The notes beneath the pieces were generated by a model. The model did no database searches. It saw only the letters and a program-made list of their open reading frames with translations, and was not told the origin of the DNA. This document shows, one piece after another, positions 1 through 6,754 of a stretch of 46,351 nucleotides of DNA. Made by a program: the position numbers and the translations under genes. How positions within the stretch are numbered: the stretch's first letter is position 1; every line of letters begins with the position of its first letter. Origin of the DNA: a virus; the IMG/VR virus record IMGVR_UViG_3300008259_000110, positions 1 to 46,351 of that record; one strand, 5' to 3'.

Positions 1-885
1 ATGGAGATAACTCGCCACAGCAGAAACGTGCATCAGATGCAGATGCAGGGAATGACAGTTCGGATTGCTATGCTTTCGGACTTACACTGGGATAACCCAC
101 ATTGCGATAGAGACTTGCTTAAACGTCACCTAGACTATTGCGTAGAAAACGAAATCCCCGTGATGCTGAATGGCGACACATTCTGTTTGATGCAGGGGCG
201 TGGCGATAGACGTGGAAATAAGAGCGACATCAGACCTGAACATAACAACGCTAGATATCTTGACTCTGTAATCGAGACTGCGGTGGATTGGTTTGAACCT
301 TATGCACACATAATAACTGTGATTGGATACGGGAACCACGAGACGGGGATTATCAAGTGGCAGGAGACGGACGTTGTACAGCGATTCGTTGACTTGCTTA
401 ACTACAAGGCAGGGTCGAATATACAGACTGGCGGATATGGTGGATGGCTTATCATCAATCAGTTCCCCGGTGAAAGCACCACATCATCCATATCTACCAA
501 GATTAAATACTACCACGGCTCGGGCGGTGGCGGTGTAGTTACCAAGGGGGCGATTAACATGACCCGTGCGCTTGAAACGTATGAGGGAATGGACGTGTTT
601 ACCATGGGACATATCCACGAAAACTCTTCTCGTAACGACGTGCGTGAAACGATTGACTTCCATTCAAAGACAGGATACACTATTAAGCACAAGAACATAC
701 ACCTCATGCTTACTGGTACTTACAAAGAAGAATACGGAGAGGGATTCAGTGGGTGGCACGTTGAAAGAGGTGCGCCACCAAAGCCATTAGGAGGTAGAAT
801 TTTGGAGATACACTGCGCAAGAAATCAGTCAAATGGTTCAGAAATAAAAACAAAAATAATAGACAGTAGGAAATTTCCAATTTAA
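1..885 (+). CDS. Calcineurin-like metallophosphoesterase
   Basis: A 294-residue protein with the full set of metallophosphoesterase metal-binding motifs: D27-x-H29 (SDLHWD), G58-D59, G111-N-H-E114, H172 after a beta strand, and G203-H-I-H206. This family hydrolyses phosphodiesters or phosphomonoesters with a dinuclear metal centre, and phage members are often DNA or nucleotide processing enzymes. The substrate cannot be read from sequence. The reading frame starts at base 1 with ATG, so either the window was cut at this gene or a short N-terminal part is missing; M15, M17 or M19, just before the first strand, are alternative starts. A -7-like promoter and a strong terminator follow it, so it appears to end a transcription unit. 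Family assignment is firm; biological role is not. Confidence 0.9.
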   Translation: MEITRHSRNVHQMQMQGMTVRIAMLSDLHWDNPHCDRDLLKRHLDYCVENEIPVMLNGDTFCLMQGRGDRRGNKSDIRPEHNNARYLDSVIETAVDWFEPYAHIITVIGYGNHETGIIKWQETDVVQRFVDLLNYKAGSNIQTGGYGGWLIINQFPGESTTSSISTKIKYYHGSGGGGVVTKGAINMTRALETYEGMDVFTMGHIHENSSRNDVRETIDFHSKTGYTIKHKNIHLMLTGTYKEEYGEGFSGWHVERGAPPKPLGGRILEIHCARNQSNGSEIKTKIIDSRKFPI

Positions 886-888
886 TCG

Positions 889-896
889 TATATTTG
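889..896 (+). promoter_or_regulatory. Bacteroidota-type -7 box (TATATTTG)
   Basis: TATATTTG fits the Bacteroidota sigma-A -7 consensus TAnnTTTG. I see no TTTG -33 element at the usual distance, so this is a partial match. Transcription would start near 903 and run into the terminator at 955-982. Confidence 0.35.
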
Positions 897-954
897 TAAA
901 CCTCATTGCATTTGTTCTCGCATATTTGGTTTTTTAGGTTTTCATGTTTAAGGG

Positions 955-982
955 ATGCCCTGCTTCGGTGGGGCATTTTTTT
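955..982 (+). terminator. Intrinsic terminator with a C(UUCG)G loop
   Basis: ATGCCC at 955-960 pairs with GGGCAT at 971-976. The stem continues through two wobble pairs to a C-TTCG-G tetraloop, and is followed by a run of seven T (976-982). This is a classic rho-independent terminator. It lies between the metallophosphoesterase gene and the small basic gene cluster. Confidence 0.85.
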
Positions 983-1012
983 ATTCAAAAAAGTTCGTAA
1001 AAATATATTCAT

Positions 1013-1020
1013 TACATTTG
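1013..1020 (+). promoter_or_regulatory. Bacteroidota-type -7 box (TACATTTG)
   Basis: TACATTTG matches TAnnTTTG and sits immediately after the 955-982 terminator and 17 bases before the first small basic gene. That is where a promoter for the terminase operon is expected. No well-spaced TTTG -33 element is visible. Confidence 0.45.
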
Positions 1021-1036
1021 TCCTAAACATTTTATT

Positions 1037-1165
1037 ATGTTAGGAAAGATGATGGGCATTGACCCTAAGATGATTAAAAAAGACTACAGCTCTAAGAAGG
1101 TGAAGAAAGAAAGCGCCTTGAAAAAGTCTACGTCTAAAAATAAGGCAAGTGGCTGCAAAGGATAA
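1037..1165 (+). CDS. Small basic protein, 42 residues
   Basis: ATG at 1037 opens a 42-codon frame ending in TAA at 1163-1165. The product is very Lys-rich (begins MLGKMMGIDPK and ends GCKG). It has no recognised domain. It is the first gene after the terminator/promoter pair and leads a run of similarly small basic genes that ends at the large terminase. The composition, position and compact packing support a real gene. Such proteins may bind nucleic acid or be minor virion components, but that is inference. Confidence 0.6.
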   Translation: MLGKMMGIDPKMIKKDYSSKKVKKESALKKSTSKNKASGCKG

Positions 1166-1319
1166 GAGATATTATGATGCCATTGCCAGTATGGATAAGG
1201 ATATTCGCAAGGACTATGCAGATGATGCACGGAACAATGCTAATGATAATAGAGTCCTGAAAAAGAAGATATGGGACTTATATGTAAAGGCGAGGTTCGC
1301 CACAAATCGTAAAAAATAA
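1149..1319 (+). CDS. Small hypothetical protein, 56 residues (GTG start)
   Basis: The frame ends with TAA at 1317-1319. A GTG at 1149 gives a 56-residue product beginning MAAKDKRYYD and overlaps the previous gene by 17 bases. The first ATG is at 1191 and would give 42 residues. I prefer GTG because the residues before the internal Met look coding and the overlap matches the tight packing nearby. The product is charged, with a predicted helix around DYADDARNNANDNRVLKKK. There is no recognised family. It lies in the small basic gene run upstream of the terminase. Confidence 0.5.
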   Translation: MAAKDKRYYDAIASMDKDIRKDYADDARNNANDNRVLKKKIWDLYVKARFATNRKK

Positions 1320-1322
1320 ATC

Positions 1323-1697
1323 ATGGGAACTACTCCAAGAAAAAAAATGACAATGGTTACTGACAACGATGGTTACGGTGCCGACAAAGGAAAATCTCAA
1401 GGTCGTAAAAAGCTAGTAAAGGGCTTGAATAAGGCTAAAGAGGTTTCTGAGAAAATCAAGAACTTGTACAATAGGGCTACAAAAAGAAAGACAATCTCTA
1501 TGGAGATGGATGGTAAAACATTCACAGGAACAGAGAAAGTTGGTAAGCGTCGTTCGGTTACAAAGGTTAGCAATCCAATTTTAGGCTCAAGAAAGTCTGT
1601 TGAAACTTATGACAATAAAGGCAACACTAAACGTCAGCGTATCGTAGATAGAGATGCTTATGGAGGTAAAATGCAGGTCATCAAAAAGAAGTACTAA
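1323..1697 (+). CDS. Small basic hypothetical protein, 124 residues
   Basis: A 124-residue Lys/Arg/Thr-rich protein with a basic N-terminal half and a more beta-like C-terminal half (residues about 60-124). It contains no domain I recognise. It starts four bases after the previous stop, and its TAA overlaps the ATG of a 20-codon frame (TAATG at 1695-1699). Its place in a co-directional run ahead of the terminase suggests co-expression with packaging genes. The strong positive charge is compatible with nucleic-acid binding, which is not demonstrated. Confidence 0.75.
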   Translation: MGTTPRKKMTMVTDNDGYGADKGKSQGRKKLVKGLNKAKEVSEKIKNLYNRATKRKTISMEMDGKTFTGTEKVGKRRSVTKVSNPILGSRKSVETYDNKGNTKRQRIVDRDAYGGKMQVIKKKY

Positions 1698-1759
1698 TGC
1701 CACGCAAGAAAAAACAAATAATAACAGATAAAATAAATAGAAATCATGGGAAAAATTAA
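1697..1759 (+). CDS. Possible 20-residue peptide or gene-start remnant
   Basis: ATG at 1697 overlaps the previous stop and opens a 20-codon frame beginning MPRKKKQ, ending inside the next gene. The stop/start context TAATGCCACGCAAGA (1695-1709) is identical to that of the gene at 2093, which also starts MPRK. It may be a translated leader peptide, a coupling device, or a remnant left by duplication. Nothing else supports expression. Confidence 0.2.
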   Translation: MPRKKKQIITDKINRNHGKN

Positions 1760-2093
1760 AGGAGCAATCAAAAAAGTAGTTCAAGAAAACAGCATGTTAA
1801 AGCTGAAAAAGAAAAAAGGGGTTTCAAAAGCAGTAGACAAACCTGTAGATTCTTTTTTAAAATTGAAAAAAAAGATAGTCGTACCTAAAATGACTCCAAA
1901 GAAAGCTGAGGCAATCAAAACTAATTTGCCGTCTGAGCGTATTCAATCTAGTACTCCTCAAATGTCAATGGCACAGATTGGGAAATCAATGTCTAAGAGT
2001 GGGCCACGCAAGAATCTTCGTGAGACTGCTGCTGCTGTAAAAGGCAAGTTGCAAAAAGCGTACAGCAAGGTTGTAGGAAAAAAGAAAGGATAA
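1746..2093 (+). CDS. Small basic hypothetical protein, 115 residues
   Basis: A Lys-rich 115-residue protein with repeated short basic blocks (LKLKKKK near residue 19, LKLKKK near 38). The sequence suggests a disordered or helical nucleic-acid-binding polypeptide. No known family was recognised. Its TAA at 2091-2093 shares its last base with the ATG of the next gene (TAATG), implying translational coupling. It belongs to the same run of basic genes upstream of the terminase. Confidence 0.7.
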   Translation: MGKIKGAIKKVVQENSMLKLKKKKGVSKAVDKPVDSFLKLKKKIVVPKMTPKKAEAIKTNLPSERIQSSTPQMSMAQIGKSMSKSGPRKNLRETAAAVKGKLQKAYSKVVGKKKG

Positions 2094-2335
2094 TGCCACG
2101 CAAGATTAAACCCATAGACTTCACATGTTCGGCTCCTAAATCCTCGTTCAAGGACGAGGTAAAGCCGCCTATGCCTAAGTACTCTACGGATGAATATGTG
2201 GATTACAACAGAAAGAACAATGGTCTTGCTTTTCAAGGCAGACTAATTGATAAAAATCTTGACGCAATGTTTAAGACTCCAGGGTCAGGCGTTAAGTCAA
2301 ATATAAGTCGTAGTAAAAAAACAAAAAATAAGTAA
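2093..2335 (+). CDS. Small hypothetical protein, 80 residues
   Basis: An 80-residue protein starting MPRKIKPIDF, with a basic tail (SRSKKTKNK). The ATG overlaps the upstream stop by one base, and the next gene starts one base after its own stop, so the genes are tightly coupled. No domain was recognised. The start context duplicates the one at 1695-1709. It may be a minor virion or packaging-associated protein by position only. Confidence 0.7.
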   Translation: MPRKIKPIDFTCSAPKSSFKDEVKPPMPKYSTDEYVDYNRKNNGLAFQGRLIDKNLDAMFKTPGSGVKSNISRSKKTKNK

Positions 2336-2336
2336 A

Positions 2337-2867
2337 ATGGCAATGATGCAAAAAATGTCGCTTAATCAGGCGACTGGTATAGGAGACGGAAAGCTTGGAA
2401 AGAGAATTAAAAAGAAGACAAAAGAAATCAAGCGAAAAGTAAAGATGAAGCTTGGAAATCTTGGTGACGATATTCGTCGTGGTATTCGTGATTTGAAAAG
2501 CAAAGACTACTCAAAAAAAGATGACCGACAAGAAAGACGTGAAATGCGAAGAGCAAACCGAGGAGGTGCGTCTGAAGGAACTATAAAGGGAATCTCTGGA
2601 AGCGAGAATCAAAGCGAGCAAGCAGAAAGCAAAGGAAAATACTTCCAAGAAAGAAAATCTGGAGAGCGTCGTTTTGGTAAATACGCTAATCCTGTATTGT
2701 ACAAAGCTGAAACAGTTGTTCGCAATATTGGTGACGCAATCGGTCAATCAAGAATGACTAGAAAAGAAAACAAAGGACGTAAACGTGCAATGCAAGATGC
2801 AGCTGGACCAACAAAGCGTAACAAAGACGTTATGGTTTGTAAGGAAGGTCAATGCCAAGCAAGATAA
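2337..2867 (+). CDS. Basic hypothetical protein, 176 residues
   Basis: The largest of the basic cluster, 176 residues, with dense Lys/Arg blocks throughout and predicted long helices between residues 15 and 100. It ends 15 bases before the terminase start. No motif identifies an enzyme. A small terminase subunit is usually encoded near here and none is recognisable in the window, so this gene is a weak candidate. The composition is more like a disordered nucleic-acid-binding protein than a folded DNA-recognition protein. Confidence 0.7.
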   Translation: MAMMQKMSLNQATGIGDGKLGKRIKKKTKEIKRKVKMKLGNLGDDIRRGIRDLKSKDYSKKDDRQERREMRRANRGGASEGTIKGISGSENQSEQAESKGKYFQERKSGERRFGKYANPVLYKAETVVRNIGDAIGQSRMTRKENKGRKRAMQDAAGPTKRNKDVMVCKEGQCQAR

Positions 2868-2882
2868 AATAAAATAGACCAT

Positions 2883-4949
2883 ATGGGTTTTGATTTATTT
2901 CAAGACAATATTGGTTCAAAGGGCGTGCTTACACAGGAGTGGAAGCCAAACCACGAAGAGTTTGAATATCCAAAAGAGTTTGTTGATTGGATAGACAGTA
3001 TTAACTCTGGGTGGCAAAACAAATTGAAGTTCAAGCCCTTTGACTTATATTGCAAACAAGCAGACCTCTGGATGGAGGATACATCTGCGATACTGGATTA
3101 CGACAATGAAGAAGACCAAATGGATTGGCTCTTCACGGAAATTCAGCGTTGTAAAGACAACACTCTTTACTTCTGTAACAAATATGGATTCATAAAAGAA
3201 GACCGTGCCGAGAATGGTATGTTACCATACAGAGCTTGGGATGCACAAAAGGTTCTTTTATTCCTATACGACTGTGGATATTCTATGATGATTGGTAAGG
3301 CCCGTCAGATTGGTTTTACCACTACCATGTGTCTTGCAGGAATGAAAAGCGCTAATCTAAACAAATCATTATTCATCAAGTTCGTTACCCACTCAAAAGA
3401 CAAGGGTATAGAAATCTTCCGTGATAAGGTGAAGTGGACATACACTAAGATTCCTGATTATATGGCACAAGAAGTCAAGAACTGGACTGACCAAATCATG
3501 AACTTTGATAAGAAGGGAGACAGAAAAGGTCGTGACGAAGGTGGTGGTTCACGCTTCCAAGTAGATACTCCTGCCGTAGATGCAATCAACGGGGGTTCTC
3601 CATCTAAAGTGTTTGTGGATGAGATTGGTCTATTCGAGATTTTCGGTGAAATGATGCGTGAAGGTCGACCTGCATTGTTCAAGTTTAACCCAGAAACAGG
3701 CAAAATGACTATGCAACAGCAGTTCATCGCTTGGGGAACGGGAGGTGAAATGGACAAGGGTGGTTCTGTATTCGAGTCAGAGTTCAAGATGTGTCTTAAA
3801 CAATGGAGAGAAAAAAACTATCAGTACGGAATTATACCGATATTCTTCAATGCATACGCAAGAAGAGGGGTTACAGACCAGCATATTCAAAACGAGCGTA
3901 AAGCATATCTAGCATTAGAGGGTACAAAGAAGGGGGAAACAGCTAAAGTTCAGTTCCACCAACACTACCCTATCACTATAGATGACATGTTCATCAGAAA
4001 ATCACGCACGTTGTACCCAATTCATATGTGCAACATGCGACTAAATGAAATATATGGCAAAGATGTTCCTATTGAATATGGATATTTTGAACCAATCCTT
4101 GACATGTCTCAGCCAACTCCTGACCTCATTACTGATTTTAAAATTATTGGAGCGAGATGGGTAAAAACAGAGGCACGAGAAGACGTATCAACATCAGCAA
4201 TCATCATACATCACCCACCTGAGGGGGAAATATGGAAGAACCGTTGGTATCAAGGTACCGACCCCATTAACTCAGAGACGGGACACTCCATGATGTGTAG
4301 TGCAATATGGGATGCGTACACAAATTCCGTGTCATCAGTTGTATTTCACCGTGATAAGAAGTTCAAATTCACATATCTTCAAGTATTACTGCAGAGTTTG
4401 TACTATGACCAACAAAAAAGAGGCGGTGTAAAGGAGCTTGTGGAGAATAACATCGGTGATATGCACGTTGACTTCCAGGAGATACATGGATTCAAGAATA
4501 AATTCACGGCAAATGCGCAGCTTCCTGACTACTTACAGACATTCGGTGGTAAATGGTTCGGAATATCAAATAAAACGAACACAGCGCCACGTATCATGGC
4601 TAAAACAGAGGAGATGATTGATTCATATGGACCAAACATTGACGTTCCATGGTTGTGGGAGCAATTAAAGACGTTTGTTGAGAAAGATTTGAAGTCTACA
4701 AATAGTCATAGACAGACAAGATACCAAGCTGCCGATTCACGATACGATTATGATGATGCCATCTTTGCGATTACGTTTGCATATATCAATGCTGTATCAC
4801 ATGCGAAGTATGAGCCAGAGAATATAAAGGGAGAAGGTACAGATAAGAAAGTTGTAGTTAGATTTGTCCAATGTAAAGAGACAAACTACAGAATGAAAAG
4901 AGCAAGAGTTGATAGGGATACAGGTAAGGTGCTTAAGATTCTTGATTAA
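2883..4949 (+). CDS. terL: Terminase large subunit
   Basis: A 688-residue packaging motor ATPase/nuclease. The Walker A-like segment is GKARQIGFTT (about residues 138-147), the Walker B with catalytic acid is VFVDEIG (about 243-249), and the ATPase coupling motif is in AWGTGGEMDKGG (about 283-294). The C-terminal nuclease region has an acidic residue in YQGTDPINS and a DDAIFAITF segment near the end, as in RNase H-like terminase nucleases. The protein docks on the portal and cuts and pumps genomic DNA into the prohead. The general form agrees with terminases of crAss-like and Cellulophaga podoviruses. The last 17 bases overlap the end of a minus-strand gene. Confidence 0.95.
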   Translation: MGFDLFQDNIGSKGVLTQEWKPNHEEFEYPKEFVDWIDSINSGWQNKLKFKPFDLYCKQADLWMEDTSAILDYDNEEDQMDWLFTEIQRCKDNTLYFCNKYGFIKEDRAENGMLPYRAWDAQKVLLFLYDCGYSMMIGKARQIGFTTTMCLAGMKSANLNKSLFIKFVTHSKDKGIEIFRDKVKWTYTKIPDYMAQEVKNWTDQIMNFDKKGDRKGRDEGGGSRFQVDTPAVDAINGGSPSKVFVDEIGLFEIFGEMMREGRPALFKFNPETGKMTMQQQFIAWGTGGEMDKGGSVFESEFKMCLKQWREKNYQYGIIPIFFNAYARRGVTDQHIQNERKAYLALEGTKKGETAKVQFHQHYPITIDDMFIRKSRTLYPIHMCNMRLNEIYGKDVPIEYGYFEPILDMSQPTPDLITDFKIIGARWVKTEAREDVSTSAIIIHHPPEGEIWKNRWYQGTDPINSETGHSMMCSAIWDAYTNSVSSVVFHRDKKFKFTYLQVLLQSLYYDQQKRGGVKELVENNIGDMHVDFQEIHGFKNKFTANAQLPDYLQTFGGKWFGISNKTNTAPRIMAKTEEMIDSYGPNIDVPWLWEQLKTFVEKDLKSTNSHRQTRYQAADSRYDYDDAIFAITFAYINAVSHAKYEPENIKGEGTDKKVVVRFVQCKETNYRMKRARVDRDTGKVLKILD

Positions 4950-5295
4950 AGTCAAGAAAGTACTGATTTCTTTGTACTTTACTTTTATCGAACCCTATGT
5001 CTTTGTGTTCCCAAACGGTTCCGTGCTTGTTTGTTTTAACTTCAACAAATATGTCTTGATTATCGAAGAAGTACTTAAGCTCTTTTTTTCCAAGCTTCTT
5101 AGCAGATAAATTTTTGTATATCATGCTTGTGTCTTCCCACATTTTATTTTCATTGTACCAGTACAAATGATATTCTGGCTTCTTTCTATCTGTTTCAAAT
5201 ATCGTAGTGATATAACTCTTCATGATAAAGTGATGTGTGCGGTCTTCTATGACCTCTATAATCTTATTGCTTGAGTACTTAGAAGATGTAGTCAT
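4933..5295 (-). CDS. Hypothetical protein, 120 residues
   Basis: A minus-strand gene directly after the exonuclease gene. I chose ATG at 5295, which overlaps the upstream stop by 17 bases; an ATG at 5322 would overlap by 44. The product is mixed alpha/beta and rich in aromatic and charged residues (for example HLYWYNENKMWED), with no recognised domain. It is convergent with the terminase gene and the two coding regions overlap by 17 bases at their 3' ends. Co-transcription with the nuclease suggests a DNA-related role, but this is inference. Confidence 0.7.
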   Translation of the reverse strand: MTTSSKYSSNKIIEVIEDRTHHFIMKSYITTIFETDRKKPEYHLYWYNENKMWEDTSMIYKNLSAKKLGKKELKYFFDNQDIFVEVKTNKHGTVWEHKDIGFDKSKVQRNQYFLDFNQES

Positions 5296-6028
5296 TGTAT
5301 ACTGACGAGTTAAAAACAACATCGACTTCCTTCTCTAAATCTGCAGTTTTCATAACTACATAATTAGAGTTCTTGTCGTTAACCCAACAAATATATGACT
5401 TTCCAATTTTTAAATTGGTGTTTTTTTCTATTATTTTTTTATAGACCCCTAACTGTAGCGAGTATGTGTTGTACTCACATTCGGAAAGATGTTGAAGACC
5501 ATTGGTCATTTTATTCTTGTACTTACTGTAAGTAGCTATCTCTTTGTTTGTCTTGTAATCCCATATCTGAAGCTCACTATCAACCACATTATAGAACAAC
5601 TTGTCAAGCATTCCGCAGATGCGCAAATCTTTATCTCCAACCACAAGCTCTGCTCTTACTAACAATAGGGTGTTGATATAATCCTTGTAGAAATTATCAA
5701 TCATAAACGTCAAGTCTTGCGCCCCGGTGCTTCTATCTACTTCATAGTGCTTATTGGTAAACTTCAACTCTGCGTACTTATGCAGTTCAGTTCCTTTTGA
5801 CGTTGATGCGTTCTTGATGTCTTCCCATTCTTGAATTACATCTGCGACGATTAGGCCGTTTTTCGTTGCATATTTTGCGGCGATTATTTCTGTTTCAAAT
5901 GGCTTTTTGAATTTAGACAGCAACGTAGTAACAGAAGTACATCGTAATCCATCGTAGAAGTATGAGTGGTCAGACTCATCAAATACGATTCCATTGAACT
6001 TGTTTAACTCAGAGAATACTTCAAACAT
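5279..6028 (-). CDS. PD-(D/E)XK family exonuclease (RecB/Cas4-like)
   Basis: A 249-residue protein with the motif order of RecB/Cas4-like PD-(D/E)XK nucleases: an N-terminal helix motif KGTELHKYAE (near 79-88), then GMLDKLFY providing the catalytic Asp (near 138-145), IWDYKTNK providing D-x-K (near 154-161), and the helical Q-x3-Y signature in SLQLGVYKK (near 189-197). Such phage enzymes act as DNA exonucleases in recombination or end processing. It is the second of three minus-strand genes and starts two bases after the upstream gene's stop. It is encoded inside an otherwise plus-strand packaging and head module. Confidence 0.85.
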   Translation of the reverse strand: MFEVFSELNKFNGIVFDESDHSYFYDGLRCTSVTTLLSKFKKPFETEIIAAKYATKNGLIVADVIQEWEDIKNASTSKGTELHKYAELKFTNKHYEVDRSTGAQDLTFMIDNFYKDYINTLLLVRAELVVGDKDLRICGMLDKLFYNVVDSELQIWDYKTNKEIATYSKYKNKMTNGLQHLSECEYNTYSLQLGVYKKIIEKNTNLKIGKSYICWVNDKNSNYVVMKTADLEKEVDVVFNSSVYNDYIF

Positions 6029-6030
6029 AA

Positions 6031-6324
6031 TTACAGCTCTACTGCTTGAAACTCTTCTACTTCTTGCAACAATGCTTCAACAGCAGCTTCTGCTTCTGCG
6101 TCATCATCTGTGTATGGTCTGAATCTGTTTGCTAAAAAGAATTTGTATTTGCAGTCATCAGGCAATTCAATCTCTGACAGTTTGTATCCCATCGCCATGT
6201 GTTGTTTAGCAAGGTACTTTGCATCTACTACCGTGTAGATTTCTCCTTTCTCAATCCAAAGGTGTGCAGGGAAGTCTGCTGGTCTTGCGTTTGAGTTAAC
6301 GCATACTACTCTAAATGTTTCCAT
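6031..6324 (-). CDS. Small conserved phage protein, 97 residues
   Basis: First gene of the minus-strand island. An ATG at 6366 would place 14 extra residues inside a strong hairpin, so I chose ATG at 6324 (METFRVVCVN). The fold appears to be a small beta protein (residues 1-75) with signature segments HLWIEKGEIYTVV, GYKLSEIEL and FFLANRF, followed by an acidic tail. I recognise the pattern (W-x-(K/E)-G-x-x-Y-T-V, then a G-(Y/F)-x-L-x-E-I block and a final RF) from other Bacteroidota phages, where it has no known function. It lies downstream of a leader containing a terminator-like hairpin. Confidence 0.75.
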   Translation of the reverse strand: METFRVVCVNSNARPADFPAHLWIEKGEIYTVVDAKYLAKQHMAMGYKLSEIELPDDCKYKFFLANRFRPYTDDDAEAEAAVEALLQEVEEFQAVEL

Positions 6325-6335
6325 GTCTTTCAAAT

Positions 6336-6381
6336 AAAAAACCCTCACCCTTCTGTGATACGGCACATAAGAGCAAGGGTT
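6336..6381 (-). terminator. Leader terminator or attenuator of the minus-strand nuclease operon
   Basis: On the minus strand a 13-pair stem (including four G-U pairs) forms between AACCCTTGCTCTT (6381-6369) and AAGGGTGAGGGTT (6352-6340). A further TGTG/CACA inner stem closes the loop. A run of six U follows (6341-6336). The first start codon (6324) lies just 11 bases after the U run. A transcript starting near 6430 would therefore hit a terminator before the first gene, as in attenuation or a self-terminating small RNA. Confidence 0.65.
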
Positions 6382-6430
6382 ACTTCGTTGGGTAGAACGA
6401 AACCTAATTTCCTTATCAGTCCGTATTCTG
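6341..6430 (-). ncRNA. Candidate structured leader or small RNA
   Basis: The predicted transcript runs from about 6430 (after the promoter at 6437-6467) to the terminator at 6341-6336, roughly 90 nt. It contains an upstream hairpin TTCGTT/AACGAA (arms 6401-6396 and 6389-6384, loop of six) and then the large terminator hairpin. I recognise no riboswitch or known RNA family. Its existence is inferred from promoter, hairpin and U-run order only. Confidence 0.4.
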
Positions 6431-6436
6431 ATGTAG

Positions 6437-6467
6437 CAAAGTTAGACACATTTTTTTAACCACCAAA
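6437..6467 (-). promoter_or_regulatory. Bacteroidota sigma-A promoter for the minus-strand operon
   Basis: Minus strand: TTTG (6467-6464), a 19-base spacer, then TAACTTTG (6444-6437). Both elements and the spacing match the Bacteroidota consensus TTTG-N19-TAnnTTTG. This is the best complete promoter in the window. It drives the 6324 to 4933 genes through a structured leader. Confidence 0.75.
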
Positions 6468-6492
6468 TTTTTAATCATTTTTTTTACGAGTT

Positions 6493-6565
6493 AAGAAAAA
6501 AAGAAAAAGTAAAAGAAAAGAAAGAAAGAAAAGTGGAGTAAAAGAAAGAAAGAAAAGAAAAAGAG
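6493..6565 (+). other. Polypurine tract
   Basis: Seventy-three bases composed almost only of A and G, with T only at 6510, 6534 and 6539, made of repeating AAAG and AAAAG units. It is inside the non-coding divergent region. Such tracts can form triplex or unwound DNA, or stall or prime replication. Here it abuts the 11-bp repeats. Confidence 0.7.
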
Positions 6566-6575
6566 TACATATATT

Positions 6576-6608
6576 CGTATATACTACGTATATACTCTAT
6601 ATATACTC
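6576..6608 (+). repeat. Three tandem 11-bp AT-rich repeats (iteron-like)
   Basis: CGTATATACTA (6576-6586), CGTATATACTC (6587-6597) and TATATATACTC (6598-6608) are contiguous and in exact 11-base register. The core TATATACT recurs at 6578, 6589 and 6600. A diverged copy may precede at 6565-6575. One-helical-turn phasing suggests cooperative protein binding, as at a replication origin or a multi-site operator. No function is proven. Confidence 0.6.
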
Positions 6609-6665
6609 CAAAAAGAAAAAAAGAACATTCGTCAAAACTTAAAAAAATTGCTATGAAATAATGAT

Positions 6666-6673
6666 TAATTTTG
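6666..6673 (+). promoter_or_regulatory. Bacteroidota-type -7 box (TAATTTTG) for the head module
   Basis: TAATTTTG matches TAnnTTTG, 82 bases before the start of the highly biased gene at 6755. The nearest upstream TTG (6648-6650) is only 15 bases away, shorter than usual, so the -33 match is poor. Predicted transcription start is near 6680, immediately before a palindrome. Confidence 0.35.
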
Positions 6674-6682
6674 CTTCAATCT

Positions 6683-6695
6683 ATGCACGGTGCAT
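6683..6695. promoter_or_regulatory. Operator-like palindrome ATGCACGGTGCAT
   Basis: Perfect 6-bp arms around a single central G. It sits a few bases downstream of the predicted start site of the plus-strand head transcript. This is a typical place for a dimeric regulator to act. No second copy was noticed elsewhere in the window. Confidence 0.4.
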
Positions 6696-6754
6696 GGTTA
6701 TATTTTTTTTTAACCTACACAGATGGAGACATCGGTGTTTAATTTATTTTTATC

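Noticed and set aside
6480-6610. CRISPR array
   Set aside because: The repeats are 11 bases, tandem and without spacers; this is an iteron-like array, not a CRISPR locus.
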